Part shown: piece by piece, positions 47,075-59,458 of the stretch
How positions within the stretch are numbered: position 1 is the first letter of the stretch
Layout: each line of letters starts with the position of its first letter
Source: Balanoglossus misakiensis
Taxonomy: Eukaryota > Hemichordata
Length of the DNA: 64,000 nt
NCBI GenBank assembly: GCA_040954595.2
Contig: CM082587.2
Coordinates: 10,602,001 to 10,666,000 of the forward strand
Reading direction: 5' to 3'
The notes under the pieces: generated by a model
The model's database searches: none
What the model saw: the letters and a program-made list of their open reading frames with translations, nothing else
What the model was told of the DNA's origin: nothing
Made by a program: the position numbers and the translations under genes

Positions 47075-48049
47075 AGGCGACATGATGCATGAAGTGGCGA
47101 AAGATAAACGCGACTGACCACCACAAGATGGCATTAAACACTGTCAAGCAAGGCACTTCAAATGCCAATTGTTTAAGTGTGTACTAAGTAATAGGTTCAT
47201 GTACCATATCCTGGGGGGGGGGGGTCAAATCACAACAGTTGGACATGTACGAATATGAAGAGACGATATCAGTTTTTTCATGTCTTGCTTTAGTAAAAAA
47301 TCTTTCTTGAACTTTGTAGTTCAAATATAGAATTCATTGAACTTTACTTTAGCTTATGAACTCTCATTTGCACATCGTCATCTTGAAATTGTGTCGACTT
47401 TATCATAAGGTTTTTATCACTCAACTTGGTCGCAAAACCTATTTAAGTTAGTGAGAATAGGACGTTCACCTTTTAGGTTTAACGAAGGTTGATGGCTACA
47501 GCCGTTAATCCTGACTCATACACATGTTGCAGCCAGTATACTCTGCAGACATTGGACACAACATTTTTACGAACCATTAAATTTTATTGGACCATCAAGT
47601 TTATTGACCCATGACGTTCATATAGATTTTATGACACGACCGACGCTATAATCGGTCCATACCTTCGGCGAGTCAAGTGTTTTATAACATCATAAGATAT
47701 TAATACCTATCACCTAGTCAAACGATTTCAAGTTATAAAATTTCCACGCCAATAGGACGCCTTTAGGTGGAAATGCAACCAGGTATCCTGAATAGGAAAA
47801 TATTCTGGGTATCTGTCAAGTTTAGTCCCATATTTAGGGGACCAAGCGCCCTCAGCCGCTTGGTCCCCTTCTGTTATTGCTGGAGTTTGTCTTCTTTCTT
47901 CTTGAGTCGTTTTTTTGCGCCCGTTTTTCTCTGAAATTCCGGCAGGTGCGCCTTCCAAATTTGGCACGGTGGTTTGGGCCCATGAGTACTGGTGCACCTG
48001 CCCTTTGAATTTGTAATTAGTCACGTGACTTTGTGGCTATAATCGAGCG

Positions 48050-49022
48050 AAATTTTCAAATTGACCTAATTTGCACGTTAATGGGGGCATGTACATTCTT
48101 TTCGCGATTTTTGTAGACCATGTGGCCAAAATCCCCTGTGCCAAATTTCAAGGTCCTAGGCCACGCCGATTTTGAGAAGAAGATTTTTGTAATATTTTTT
48201 CGCATTTTTTGGTGGGCTGAGGACGGACATTGGGGCATCGGACTTTGACCGTCATTATGACCGTCATTACGTTTTTGCCCAAATGTATAAGGTGATTTGG
48301 ATGACCTCTGTCATACAGTGCCATATCTCAGCCCGTTGTACAGGTGCAGCTTTGGTATTTGCAGGGATGAAACTATCATGAAATGTCAAATACAGGGGGA
48401 TACCTGTGACACCTGCTTGATTCATGTATTACGTGCATACCTAATGTTAGGCAAAGTGAAAAGGCTGCAAATGTAGGATTTGTTGCACATGACATTAACA
48501 GGAATGAAATTTTTTTGTCAAATTTTTAGGTGACCTCAGGTGTCCATTGACCTGCTTTCCATATGTTAGCACGCACAGCATATATAGCCAGGTGTTTGGA
48601 GGGGTAGGGTAGGACCGTCATGAAATGCTAAATTCCTAGGGCCACCTGTAACTTACTTGCGTAACTCATTATTATGGCCATACCTAATTTTAAAAACCCA
48701 AAGGGCGAGAATTTTCCGTTGTCTTGAATATGAACCAAATAGGAATCCAAATTTTTGGCCCAAATTTTGGGTACCTTCAGCTGACCTTTGAAGTACTTAA
48801 CTGAAGTCCTTACATAACGTAGAAGTTCACTTTTGGTTGTTGTGTTTGTACTTGTAGGACATCCATTTCGGGTGGTTGCCTACTTCCCCATATCTCCACA
48901 TCCAGAGCAAATACAGCCTACGCATTTGAATGGTACAACCCTGAATGGAGTCTAATGGTTATTATCTCTATGCTTTGGCCCCTTCAATGCTGCTTGCAGC
49001 TTTAATTATTACTATTATTATT
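48050..49022. repeat. Probable dispersed repeat with an (ATT)n tail
   Basis: A stretch with three diverged internal repeats (TGACCT...CATACCTAAT...) that ends GCTTGCAGCTTTAATTATTA followed by ATT repeats. The tail suggests a retroposed element. No reverse transcriptase seen. Confidence 0.45.
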
Positions 49023-49055
49023 GTCACGATATAAAGACACCAACTAAAAACTTAC

Positions 49056-50160
49056 AAAATCACAATGTCTTCACAACTCAAAATTTCACTCACTTCTTTT
49101 AGTTTGGTAGCCACTCCTCCTTTCTGTCCTAGCATAACAGGAGCACCATCACTGCCCAAAGCAGACAGACAATCTCTTAAGACAATACCATTCTCTGAAG
49201 AAAACTCTTTCACTGACTGTGCAATGGTGTCTGCTCTGCCATCACCAACCTGAAAAAGTGAAAATAAAACCTTGATGTTAACACATGCAATGTACAACTC
49301 AATGTTTGTCTCACCTGAAATAACTAGTCAGCAAAATCAATTAAATGAGGTCACTCAAAAACATGTTTAATCGTATGTTTTTAATTCAGTGTAGACTTAA
49401 AAATTGAAAAACTTTCCACTTACTTCTTTAACTCCAAGGAAAGACACAAATGACTTCCCAGACTTCAAGATGTACTTGGAATAGATGATTAATTGCTTCA
49501 ATACAGCCACATCAGTTGTTTCATCTATTAACAGTGAATAGAAGTTACTTCCCTTCATCTTCTCTAAAATCTCATCACGGATGACTTTGCCTGAAAAATG
49601 AAATAAATGAAAATTCACAGTAATTTGTACAGTAATTATTATTTATTGAGTGTAACACTATTGCTTAAACAGTGATCCTTTCTTGAAAACAACCAGGTTT
49701 AAATAAATGTTACTACATTGCATTGCCTACAATTTAGATCTGCACAAAAATCAGTAGACCTACTTACCAATGCAATAAACCATTATAGTTGTGGTCATCA
49801 CTGCTGAGAGTACCAAGGAATGAACACCCGAGGGACTTTGCCAATTCCAAAACATGGATGAAGTTGGTGGTGTGCGGCAATTCTCTGTGCATGAGAAAAT
49901 ACATGCATCGTAGGACGCCGATGCATAAAGGCTTGCGTCTCAACGGTGATGACCTTTTCAAATGCAGCCACAAGACCGCTGCTGTTCTCGGTAATTGTTG
50001 CCTCGGCGTCAAGCTGCATTGCCGTCCAGTGGATCATCGTATCTTCATGCTGCTTGTGTTTGTCTTCGCGAAGGGTGGTACATGTACAATGAGATGTTGT
50101 AACCCAAGTCCCTCCGCACTTGGCCTTCTGCTTGTGTTCTGTACAAAGGCGACAAAACAT
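49056..50160 (-). pseudogene. hAT-like transposase remnant (three exons)
   Basis: Exons 49768-50160, 49424-49590 and 49056-49249, with GTAAGT donors and CAG acceptors. The first has a Cys/His start (MFCRLCTEHKQKAKCGGTW, HCTCTTLREDKHKQH) and later, in another frame, MYFLMHRELPHTTNFIHVLE. The second reads DEILEKMKGSNFYSLLIDET then TDVAVLKQLIIYSKY. The third reads GDGRADTIAQSVKEF and LGSDGAPVMLGQKGGVATKL. These match the N-terminal half of ZNF862/DUF4371-type hAT transposase proteins. A frameshift near 49910 splits the first exon, and the RNase-H C-terminus and dimerisation domain are not seen, so it is a fragment. Confidence 0.75.
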
Positions 50161-50169
50161 CCCTAAACT

Positions 50170-52260
50170 GAATAAATATCATTCTCTCAAACGTCAGCCG
50201 CATGCGGGAGCGTGCACCAGAAACAATAAATATTTACCCGGGCGGGAATGAAAAGAAAGCAGGGCGCGCGTAAGATAGCAGGGTGGCAAAAATAAAGGAG
50301 GGCGGGTCTGCCCAGCTAACCCCCCCCCAAAATATTAACTCTCTGTGTTTACCATAGACTAATAGTGTCTCAAATTTTACCCTGTGTGAACCTGGTAAGA
50401 GACGTGTCTCAAATCTGAGAAGATTCAGGACCACTTAAACCATTCACCAATAATAATTTATGCCAGTATTTGATCTGAGACGTTTTAGCAATTTCTTAAC
50501 GGTCCTTGTGTGACCCCCATATCAGTTGAAGCTGACAAATCCAGTATTTGGATTATTTACATGGATTTTGTGTACAGTGTGAATTGTAATTAAAGCTCCA
50601 TTACCTTTAACTTTTTCCTGTGTTTTCAGTATCTTTGTTTAGCAGTTTCTTGTGCAAATTCCCGAAACATGATGAAACATATATGTGTATGGTCAGCATT
50701 GTTATTGTGCCAAATTGGAATTTAAGTCCAGACTAGAATCTATGAATTATTGTCAACAATGACAATGGCCATTATACACATACATTCTGTGCTGACAAGT
50801 AACAATCTGTATGGAGTAGAACATGAAATCGCATTTGCTACATAGAACAAAAATACTGGAAATAAAGCCAAAAGATACAACGAATGTATATTTAACTTTA
50901 ACTGCATTCTCATTCTCATCTGTATATATTTTACTGAGATTGTTTCATCAGGGTTTATCAGTATTCTAAACCAGCGTATGTGTGCATACAATCTGATTAA
51001 AATCAGATGTAGGGTACGGCGACGTCTTTTACTTCGCAGTACGGTATTCTTATACTGTCGCCTCACACTACATCTGACCAACTCCCATAGAAGCTCCCGT
51101 TGAAAACTCTAGTAAACCAATCAGACGGTGCCTTATAGAGAACTTTAGGTATCCTTCAGTTTTGATTGACATAAAGTGCAATCTGATTGGCCTGGCTGCA
51201 ACGGGACGTTGAACAAGCTTCTATATCTGATTCATATAATACTGAAAGGGTCAAGAATGGCATACACTACATGTATGAGCTCATGGAATGTGTTTCTTCC
51301 CATAGGATGACATTAAGAATTGATAGAAAACCCTTTTCTACTATTGTCATTTTTATGAAGTTTTACTCATAACTCATCCAAATTAAATTAAATTCAGTGA
51401 TTGATATAAGTTGTAGGCTCACCACTGTGCTCAGTTTTGAGATAAACTTAAATGTGTCCATGCCTATAGAAAAATAACATAGAAAGACCTATGGTGAAAA
51501 ATGTTGACTTTAATTCAGGCTGCATTAGTGGAAAAATAATCATACTTTGTCTGGCATAGAAACTCAGAATCTACAAAAAAGGCCTTTAAAACATGAATGG
51601 AAATGAAAATACTGCTACAATAAGAAATTCTTACCTTGAATAAAGTATTTATTGGTACCACCACTTCCATAAAGAAACCACTGTGCTGGTGTATTGAGTT
51701 GTCAATCTGGGTTTGCCCGTTGGCCTTGCTTTGAGTTCCAATTCATGATGATGGTGTATTAGGACACTGGACTTGAAACAGGTGTATGCTGGTATTATAC
51801 GCGTTGAAAGTATTGTCATTCTTTTAATTGTGGAATTTTGGATTATCCTGTGTATGTATAATGAGAATCCGTTAAAAATTGTAGGGGTCATTGCCCTTTT
51901 AAAAAAAATACAGAGCCATGAATTTAGTTGATAATAGAAGAAATTTGCTGTCTCAGCATTTTTTACCAATGGTTTGTCTATGGGCGAAGATTTTAACGCA
52001 ATTTATCTCATAATAGAGCATGGTGACCACATAATTTTTTTTGACCAATGAATTTACGTTTACTTGTCTGAGCTATGTGTAATATTTCTTGAACAAAAAC
52101 TATTCTTGAAAAGTCCTGGGGAAAAATCAAGCCAGCCATTATTTATTGTATTGAAATAGATGGGGGGAGGCACAATGAAAATGGCATATGGTACTCCATA
52201 GATTTCTGGAAACCACTGGTGAACTTGTTGATAAGTATTGAGCAATCTGAATGATATGTA
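50170..52260. other. Gene-free stretch
   Basis: Holds part of a dispersed element with TTACCCTGTGTGAACCTGG (50378; related to 160-300, 17930-18000 and 58385-58450), two family V copies and unique sequence. No exon supported. Confidence 0.55.
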
Positions 52261-53648
52261 CACAGTGGGTATTTGGTTGTAGACACAAGACCTCTCGGCA
52301 AAATTTTCATCAAAGAGGTTTTAAATCCGTAACCAAATATAAGTGCACACCATTTAAAATGTCATTTATAATATGATTTTGCGTGATAAAAAATCTGATG
52401 TTTTGATTTTAAGTATTACATGCCAGAAAGGCCTCATTGCTCATGTAAAATGCCACTTGTACAAACATGTTGTAGAATTTCTTAAGTAGAGCGCCTTGAT
52501 GCCCATGACCAATCCAAGTTTATAAACTGTGTTCTATTAGTCCTGTTTCAAAATGATCTACATTACAGGTCCTATGCACATGTAGCAAATGTTCTGATTG
52601 GTTCATCCGCTTCTCTAAGGTCCACTTGTGGCACGCTGATTGGAGGGACCTTATGTGTTAGGTCTTATTACTATGTATTATTCACTTTACAGCTCCCTGA
52701 TTGGTTAAAGTGTAGGTCTGGTCCTCCGGTGTTCACTACCTCATTATAGGTCAGGTCTTATTACTATGTATTATTCACTTTACAGCTCCCTGATTGGTTA
52801 ATGCGTAGGTCTCCAGTTTTCACTGCCACGTTATACAGCTGTAGTGATTTCCGCGACTCGACATAAAGTTACAACGAAACATGCCAGACAAATCTTCATG
52901 CGTTGAATTTTCATGCTTAATACTTCTCTCTGTCCCCTAATGCATTACAAGGCACGTTGGCTTGGTGTTTCCTATTGCTGCTTACGGATACAAACTACAC
53001 GTTTTTTTTTTTTTATTTGACTGGCGCATTGGCCGCATGTACAACAGCGAGGGCTGTGAATGACAAGCGGGAACAATAGAGCTTCAAGGAAACATATGGG
53101 GCTACTCGAAAATTGTGGCCGTGTGAGAACAGATGTTCGCAGTCGACTGACCAGTTAGTGCAAGCCCTCCTTGATTCTCGTGGGTCAGTTGTACCGGTCA
53201 TACCCGACATATACGATCCCAATTTATATACTGAAAAAGTGATTTCCGTGATTTTCATTTTGAATATTACGTCCTAAAATGGAAAATTTGTCCTATTTTG
53301 CACCTTCCCGAATTTTTTTTACAATATTCAGCCCATAATTTTCTGATAAGTTAGCCAACGCTCTGAAATTTACACTAAATTCTCCTTACCACAGAGATAC
53401 GAAAATTACACAGACTATATGATTCATACTGTCATTACCATTATTATAACAAGTCAAAAATGTGATTTAATCCAAAAAAATCCGAATGCATATCAAAAAA
53501 CGGTAAACAAAATCTCTTTACGTGTGTTATACACAATACATACAATTAGCTCGAAATGTTCAGAATGTCTCAGATGTTCAGAATAAAAGACCTTAATGTC
53601 AAAAAATACAATAAATAATTATGTCTCATTGCCGTCGGCGAACAGATA

Positions 53649-54765
53649 CTACCTTAAGTTATGATACAAGTTAATGTGTCTCTGTGCCAAGAATGTACAT
53701 ACTTTGACAATAACTGGCATAAACCAACGAGGATGGCGATATATTTCGCTAGTTACTCGATATGTTTTGATATACTTAATGCTGTGTTCGATATTCACAC
53801 GGGCTTGATTGAACTCTCGATTAAAAACTCGCTTCTCCACGCGAAATGGGCCTACGAGTTGACGGGATGGGTACCTCGTTAGCAGTGGATATCTGTTTGG
53901 ATAACCCTGATCAGCCAACAAGTAAGTTTCACGTGGAATCGGCAATTCTCCAGTAGCTGGAATTGTGCTGCATCGTTAGCATGACCAAGAAATCCAGATT
54001 GGATGTGTATAATGCTCCCCTGGTTGTCCACAAAGACTTGAGTGCTCATGCAATGATATCTTGCATACCCGCTGTAAAAGAGGTTATTGTATTGGCCTTC
54101 AGATTCGGGTCGGTATTGTACCGATGGCATCCGGAAAGAAATCCCACTGACCTCGTAACTGATGGCAACGTTGCATCGTAGGCCATCGTACCATGCGGCG
54201 AAAGTAATGCCAAAGTAAAGGCAAAATATGGTAAATTTCTCTGTTTGCAGTCCCTCTGCTTACTCCAAACCAAGCTGCCAATAAATCCAAAGTGGGGTAA
54301 TGTCTTAACCAAACGAAAATCAACAAAAAAACGATTTTGTGGGTCCAGAGAAAATGGTCGCCCGGAAGATCCATTTACGTCACCTCGATTGCGGAGCCGC
54401 GGTTCCAGATCTCTAACAATGGCTTCAAATGACGGAACTGTCTCTCCTGTCAAAAACCACAAGTAGCGTGGTCTTTGAGACAATGAGCTCCAGACGTCGA
54501 TACCATGTGTGTCGTTATTACCGTTGTTGTCCGGGAAGAGTAGTCTGTAAATGTCCGGCGGTTGTTCCATTGGTGGACGCGAAACAGACAAAAGAAGTGT
54601 GAGAAGCAGCAGTAATAGTTCTGTTTCACCAGACTGTGTTAGCATACGCAATTCTTCTTCACAATAAATGGGAGGATGGATAGCCACAGAAATGAACTGC
54701 AAGGTAGCAAGTAAGCTGAGAAGTTGCGAAATCATCAAGACAACGTGATTGCGTTGCAGCGACAT
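53649..54765 (-). pseudogene. Harbinger-type DDE transposase with three frameshifts
   Basis: Start taken at ATG 54765 (MSLQRNHVVLMISQLL). The reading moves through frames: WSSLSQRPRYLWFLTGETV and FSLDPQNRFF; then LLIFVWLRHYPTLDLLAAWF and GVSRGTANREIYHILP; then YSGYARYHCMSTQVFVDN, FLGHANDAAQFQLLEN; then YLLADQGYPNRYPLL and NIEHSIKYIKTYR. Asp in HANDA, Asp in LADQGYP and Glu in NIEHS fit the DDE_Tnp_4 acids. Shifts lie near 54345, 54115 and 53935. Fused, it would have the family's usual length of about 370 residues. Inactive as it stands. Confidence 0.8.
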
Positions 54766-54783
54766 TTTGATGTAGATTTTCAA

Positions 54784-55802
54784 CTGGAGTGATTGTAGTC
54801 CGATGAGTCAGTATTTAGACATGAAAGCTTTCGATAGAACAGGTGTCAACAACCTTTCCTACCAATCATAACCGTGAAATTAGTTAGACATAAATTACAG
54901 GTGCTTTAGGGCCAAAAATGATAGTTGCTTCTACCCGAAATATAACTTCGTAGGTTTCAAACTGAGTCCACCCATTCTATGGAGTTGATTAATGCAGTGT
55001 GAATTTAAAACAAATACCAAATCACAGGAACTATTATGAGAATGTCACGTGTCTACTAGACAAAAAACTTTAATCATGTAAGTACACTGGCGTATCTGAA
55101 ACCAGCTATATAATATACACAAGTCTGCATTTGAGTAATTTCGTTGCTCTGTGGGAACTACCCATGGTCGACATATACTTGTCAATAGGATTGTACGTAA
55201 AATAAATGGAACTTACTACTGTAATTTAAAATTTACCTTGAAAAACTATTCTGATAAAATAAATAAAATAAAAACTTTGCCACCGTGCTTAATTTTTACA
55301 GAGATCTCCTCAGAAAATTCCAACCCTAAAGATCCACTGAAGAAACGTGATGACCGAACAATTTTGCTCCACAATATTTCCTATTAAATTTTGTTTTCTA
55401 AATTTGCAGAGTTGTTCTGTTCTCCACAAAACACTTTGACAAAAATGGAAATCAGCTTTCAGTAAAAATGGCACTGATATTTTCATACTCTGAAGCCCTA
55501 AGTTTGTTTTACCATGGTTATACCAGCGAAAATTTGTCACGAGTTAAGAAAATGTATGAGTGGTAAAAGTGAAAGTATTGACATTTCTCCAAATAGTCGG
55601 TTTTGGGATTCTTCTTTGTCCCCGTTATCAAAATCTGAAATAAAATACGAGGGTCACCGCACTCATTTGTGAGACACAAGACCATGCATTGTAACTCCGA
55701 GAGAAAAACCTGAGTCAGCATTTTGTCCCCAAGAGATCATTCTATTCATTTTGTCTCCAAATTAAGTGCGTTGGCTATACACATTTATTTCATCACACAT
55801 CT

Positions 55803-55834
<32 letters not shown>

Positions 55835-56104
55835 ACATAATACGAGTCTTTCATTATGCTCATATGATAGTATTGATGACCTTCTATATCTGGTTACGTT
55901 CATAAAGGCCAACACAATCACCATGTTTGAAGATCTCCTGAGGATTTGCATTACAAAGATCACTGCAAACGTGAAGCGTTTTCTACAGTTTAGTTTTGAT
56001 TGGTCAATTCCTATTGTAAATTCAAAGTTAAACAGGTGCTCGTAGTCCAAAGATCACGGTGGTCATCTCTCAATGTAAAACTTTTGTCTTTCTCAACAAC
56101 CAAC
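54784..56104. other. Intergenic region between the two Harbinger-like genes
   Basis: About 1.3 kb between divergent starts, probably holding both promoters. A (GAT)n run lies at 55802-55833. No exon seen; the short frames have no features. Confidence 0.5.
55802..55833. repeat. (GAT)n microsatellite
   Basis: Ten or so GAT/ATG units in tandem. Confidence 0.9.
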
Positions 56105-57222
56105 ATGGCTGCAACACCACGTGTAGCACGCGTTCCTGTAACAGAAGCCGAAATCGGACTAGTTTCTGCCGGAATGCGAGTCCATAATACTGATTATGAC
56201 GCCATCGTCCGTTTTATCAGGCAATCCCCTCGCTTGATGATACAAAGTGGTTTGCCGGAAGAAACCGTGAGGCTGTACACCAACGGTCTCATGCGACAAC
56301 TACGGCGACGTGTTCGCAATATTGTGATAAGGCGTGTAGCTGGGTGAGTTGTCATTTTTTTATAGATTATTTTGAGAACTTGACGTCAGTAATAATATAG
56401 CTAGTATGTACAAACAGAACGTTTTTTGTTGCCGGCCTGATGTATTTTCTGGGGAATACATACAGACCAAAACCCTTGATAGAATAGTGGTGGCAATTAC
56501 GTTTGATTTCAAAATTCCCGCTAATCTGTCGTCATTTCGCGGGATTTTCTGTGAAATGGCGAAATTAACATATAGGGTCAGACAGTGTTTAAAATAAGAT
56601 TGGTAGTGTTACTGGCTACGCATTTTTCTTGGCCTGAGTAGTACCTTTGTTCTCTCACATCCAGAAACTGATATTGTTCGTTTTTTTATCATTACAGTGC
56701 TCGTCAAATGAGAGAGCAAGAGATGCGCTATGCGGCCCTAGCTTCCCCCGATGAGAGAAGAGCCAGACAGCAAGGAGGCCAGCCGCAGTTGCTGGCAGCT
56801 GCTGTACATGTACCACTGCTGTACATGTACCACTCATGCCAGGGGTGGTCCAGGCTCAGGCTGGTGGACAGCCAATTCAGCCGCCTGTTCCGGTTGTGCC
56901 ACCATTGCCGGAAAGACAGGCCCCTGGACCTGTTCCTATGATGGTTCCCGATCCATATCACTACCCATTTGATCAACGGGAAGAGCCTGTGCCCGGACCA
57001 GCAGAAGACCCTGCTGATGCTGCGGACGCAAGGGACATCCCCTTGCCGGAAGAACCCCTTCCCGATAGGCAGCAACCACGACAGGGTAGAGTGCGGCTGT
57101 ATCAACTCGTCCGGGAAGCCCACGAGTTATACATTATTTTTTTAAGGAATGACCTTCCAGATACGATTGCCAACATCCACCGCACGTTGGAGAGACTGAA
57201 CGAGCATTTAGATGGACTTTGA
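56105..57222 (+). pseudogene. Second gene of the Harbinger-like element, broken by a 17-bp duplication
   Basis: Two exons: 56105-56343 (ATG in CCAACATGG) and 56698-57222, joined in phase 2 with GTGAGT and TTACAG. Exon 1 reads MAATPRVARVPVTEAEIGLV and has a basic segment LMRQLRRRVRNIVIRR. Exon 2 begins with a charged helix (MREQEMRYAALASPDERRAR), then a Pro-rich part (VPVVPPLPERQAPGPVPMM) and ends LERLNEHLDGL. The sequence GCTGTACATGTACCACT is repeated twice in tandem at 56801-56834; with one copy the two frames join. I recognise no named domain. Its place opposite the transposase suggests the element's accessory DNA-binding protein. ATTAAA near 57326 may be the poly(A) signal. Confidence 0.65.
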
Positions 57223-57870
57223 ACATTTTTTTACAACGTATTTTAGTTCATTTTTGGTATAATACTACCAGTAATTTTTATTATACACCTACTTTTCATT
57301 ATTATTATTATTGTTATTATTGTTATTAAAGTAATTGAGTTTTGACGAAGATGTTGTGATAAGGAGCACGTTGTCCGTAATTCGTAGACATTCGTATTGC
57401 TTTCCTAAAAAAATCGGGAACTATGTGCAGCTTCGTGAAAGAAGTAAAATTAAAAAGTAATCATACCCGTAAAGCAACTAACGAGGTGTCCCAAAGCAAT
57501 GCAATGCTATTCTAAACATTTCTATTCAAAGATTTATTTGGTTTGCTCGAATGAATTGCACAGCCTAAGCTTCGTATTCAGCCAGGTGCTACACGAAGTG
57601 ACGCGCTGAAAGGCATTACGTAACAAAACACTAAACCCCCACAGGAAATAAAATACAAAATTTCTCATGGCAATGTTTTTTTCGAGTATCTAGTTCACAG
57701 TATCACATAAAATGCCATGAATAGTGAAGGAATTATGAAACAAGGTGAAATCCAATCATTAGATGAGTGCCTTTCTTTATACACTGGGATCGATCGCGAG
57801 CTTCGACCACGCGCAGGCAGCATGCCAGACAGAATACGACAACAGTATTCAGAAAGTACAAAAGACTTTG
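57223..57870. other. Gene-free 3' flank of the accessory gene
   Basis: TTATT-rich tail and unique DNA between the accessory gene and the right inverted block. Nothing else recognised. Confidence 0.45.
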
Positions 57871-58449
57871 CATAACGAGGCAGTGAAAACTGGAGACCTA
57901 CACATTAACCAATCAGGGAGCTGAAAATTGAATAAATACATATTAATAAGACCTAACCTACAAGGTCCTCCATAATGAGGCAGTGAACGCTGGAAGACCA
58001 GACCTACACATTAACCAATCAGGGAGCTGTAAAGTGAATAATACATAGTAATAAGACCTAACCTACAAGGTCTAATGAATAATACATAATAATAAGACCT
58101 AACACATAAGGTTCCTCCAATCAGCGTGCCGCAAGTGGACCTAAGATTACCAGATGGACCAATCACAGATGTCAGTACATATGTCATGGACCTGACTTAT
58201 GAAACAGGACTATTCAGGTGCATTCTCTTCTGTGTATTTTATTTCAGTTATTTACTGTTCAGGTCTTCTAGTAGAGAACGTAAACCCTTGCTTCAACCAA
58301 TTACGGAGCTGCAATCAGACCAACTGTATTATAAATTTATGATCTATGTTATACAGATATAGGACATTTTGTCTTTCACCGTGTTTACACTGGGTAAAAT
58401 GAGAAACATTTCAGATACCAGTTTCAGGCAGGGAAAAATTTGAGACACT

Positions 58450-58985
58450 ATGGCGGATCCAGTGATGTGTTTACTGTATATGGTACTCTTGAATTAGCTT
58501 TTTAAACGTCGTCGACGCCGATTTCATGGGCATTTGAATGACCCGATACCCGTTTATGGTAACCTTTCATTGGAGGTTGCGATTGGAAGACTGCAGTCCT
58601 TGCTACAAAATCGTCGTCAGAGGTCGAGTTTGCAATTCCTGTGTATGTGCCTTGGCCATTTCCGCGTCACTCCAATTGTTGCCTCGAGACACTGCTTCGG
58701 CCATTGTTTTAGTAAAGTGAACCTCGACGCTTAATGCGGCGCTTAATGAGACAAACCGCATCGGCAGAGTGCGTTTAGATCGGCGTTTAGTGCGGTGTTT
58801 CTGTTCACACGTGATTTGAATCGCTGCTTAGTGCGGCGCCCCGACGAAGGTCCCACCCCTCAACACCATCCGAAAAAGACCGGCGCAGGGCCGCTCTCAC
58901 CTTTTCACACGTGGCACTTACAAATTAACGCCGCCCTAGGGCCGCCGCTGGGGCTGCGTTGACGGCACCTGTGAAAGGCACTAAA
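58450..58985 (+). pseudogene. Upstream copy of the duplicated Arg-rich ORF, with a stop at codon 16
   Basis: Starts MADPVMCLLYMVLLN and then TAG where the downstream copy has a leucine codon. The remainder (LFKRRRRRFHGHLNDPIPVY and on to HCFGHCFSKVNLDA) matches the other copy nearly base for base, as does the GC-rich sequence after it up to about 58985. It lacks the TATA-bearing upstream sequence of the other copy. Confidence 0.7.
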
Positions 58986-59107
58986 GCTAAAACGTTCCAG
59001 GAAGACTTAAGCCGCTTGCACACGTGCCATGGTTAGGGCGCCCTTTTTGGGATTATAAAAGTTGGTAAACATTTCTTATCAGCGACTCAAATAGTTTTGC
59101 ATTCACA

Positions 59108-59122
59108 TGTGTATAAAAGGGA
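59108..59122 (+). promoter_or_regulatory. TATA box before the Arg-rich ORF
   Basis: TGTATAAAAGGGACG about 60 bases before the ATG at 59174. A second TATAAAAG lies at 59055. Only the downstream copy has these. Confidence 0.45.
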
Positions 59123-59173
59123 CGGGGTCATCGCCCTCTACGCACGTCAACAGCAGCGTGGCTAAAGGTCACA

Positions 59174-59458
59174 ATGGCGGATCCAGTGATGTGTTTACTG
59201 TATATGGTACTCTTGAATTTGCTTTTTAAACGTCGTCGACGCCGATTTCATGGGCATTTGAATGACCCGATACCCGTTTATGGTAACCTTTCATTGGAGG
59301 TTGCGATTGGAAGACTGCAGTCCATGCTACAAAATCGTCGTCGGAGATCGAGTTTGCAATTCCTGTGTATGTGCCTTGGCCATTTCCGCGTCACTCCAAT
59401 TGTTGCCTCGAGACACTGCTTCGGCCATTGTTTTAGTAAAGTGAACCTCAACGCTTAA
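59174..59458 (+). CDS. Unrecognised Arg-rich small protein, downstream copy
   Basis: 94 codons from ATG in CACAATGG. It opens MADPVMCLLYMVLLNLLF (hydrophobic), then KRRRRRFHGHLNDPIPVYGN (strongly basic) and ends in a His/Cys-rich stretch (RHCFGHCFSKVNLNA). No family recognised. It might be the first exon of a transposase, since it lies beside the Harbinger-like element and a good donor could truncate it, but no second exon was identified. Both TATA and start context are favourable. Confidence 0.4.
   Translation: MADPVMCLLYMVLLNLLFKRRRRRFHGHLNDPIPVYGNLSLEVAIGRLQSMLQNRRRRSSLQFLCMCLGHFRVTPIVASRHCFGHCFSKVNLNA

Larger units (their letters stand above)
52262..58350. mobile_element. PIF/Harbinger-like element with transposase and a second gene
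   Basis: Two blocks in inverted orientation, 52262-52840 and about 57870-58350, share CAGCTCCCTGATTGGTTAA, TTACTATGTATTATTCACTT and GGCACGCTGATTGGAGG. Between them lie a broken transposase (minus strand) and a second spliced gene (plus strand), head to head. Known: PIF/Harbinger elements usually carry a DDE transposase plus a second DNA-binding protein. Exact termini and target duplication were not fixed. Confidence 0.65.
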
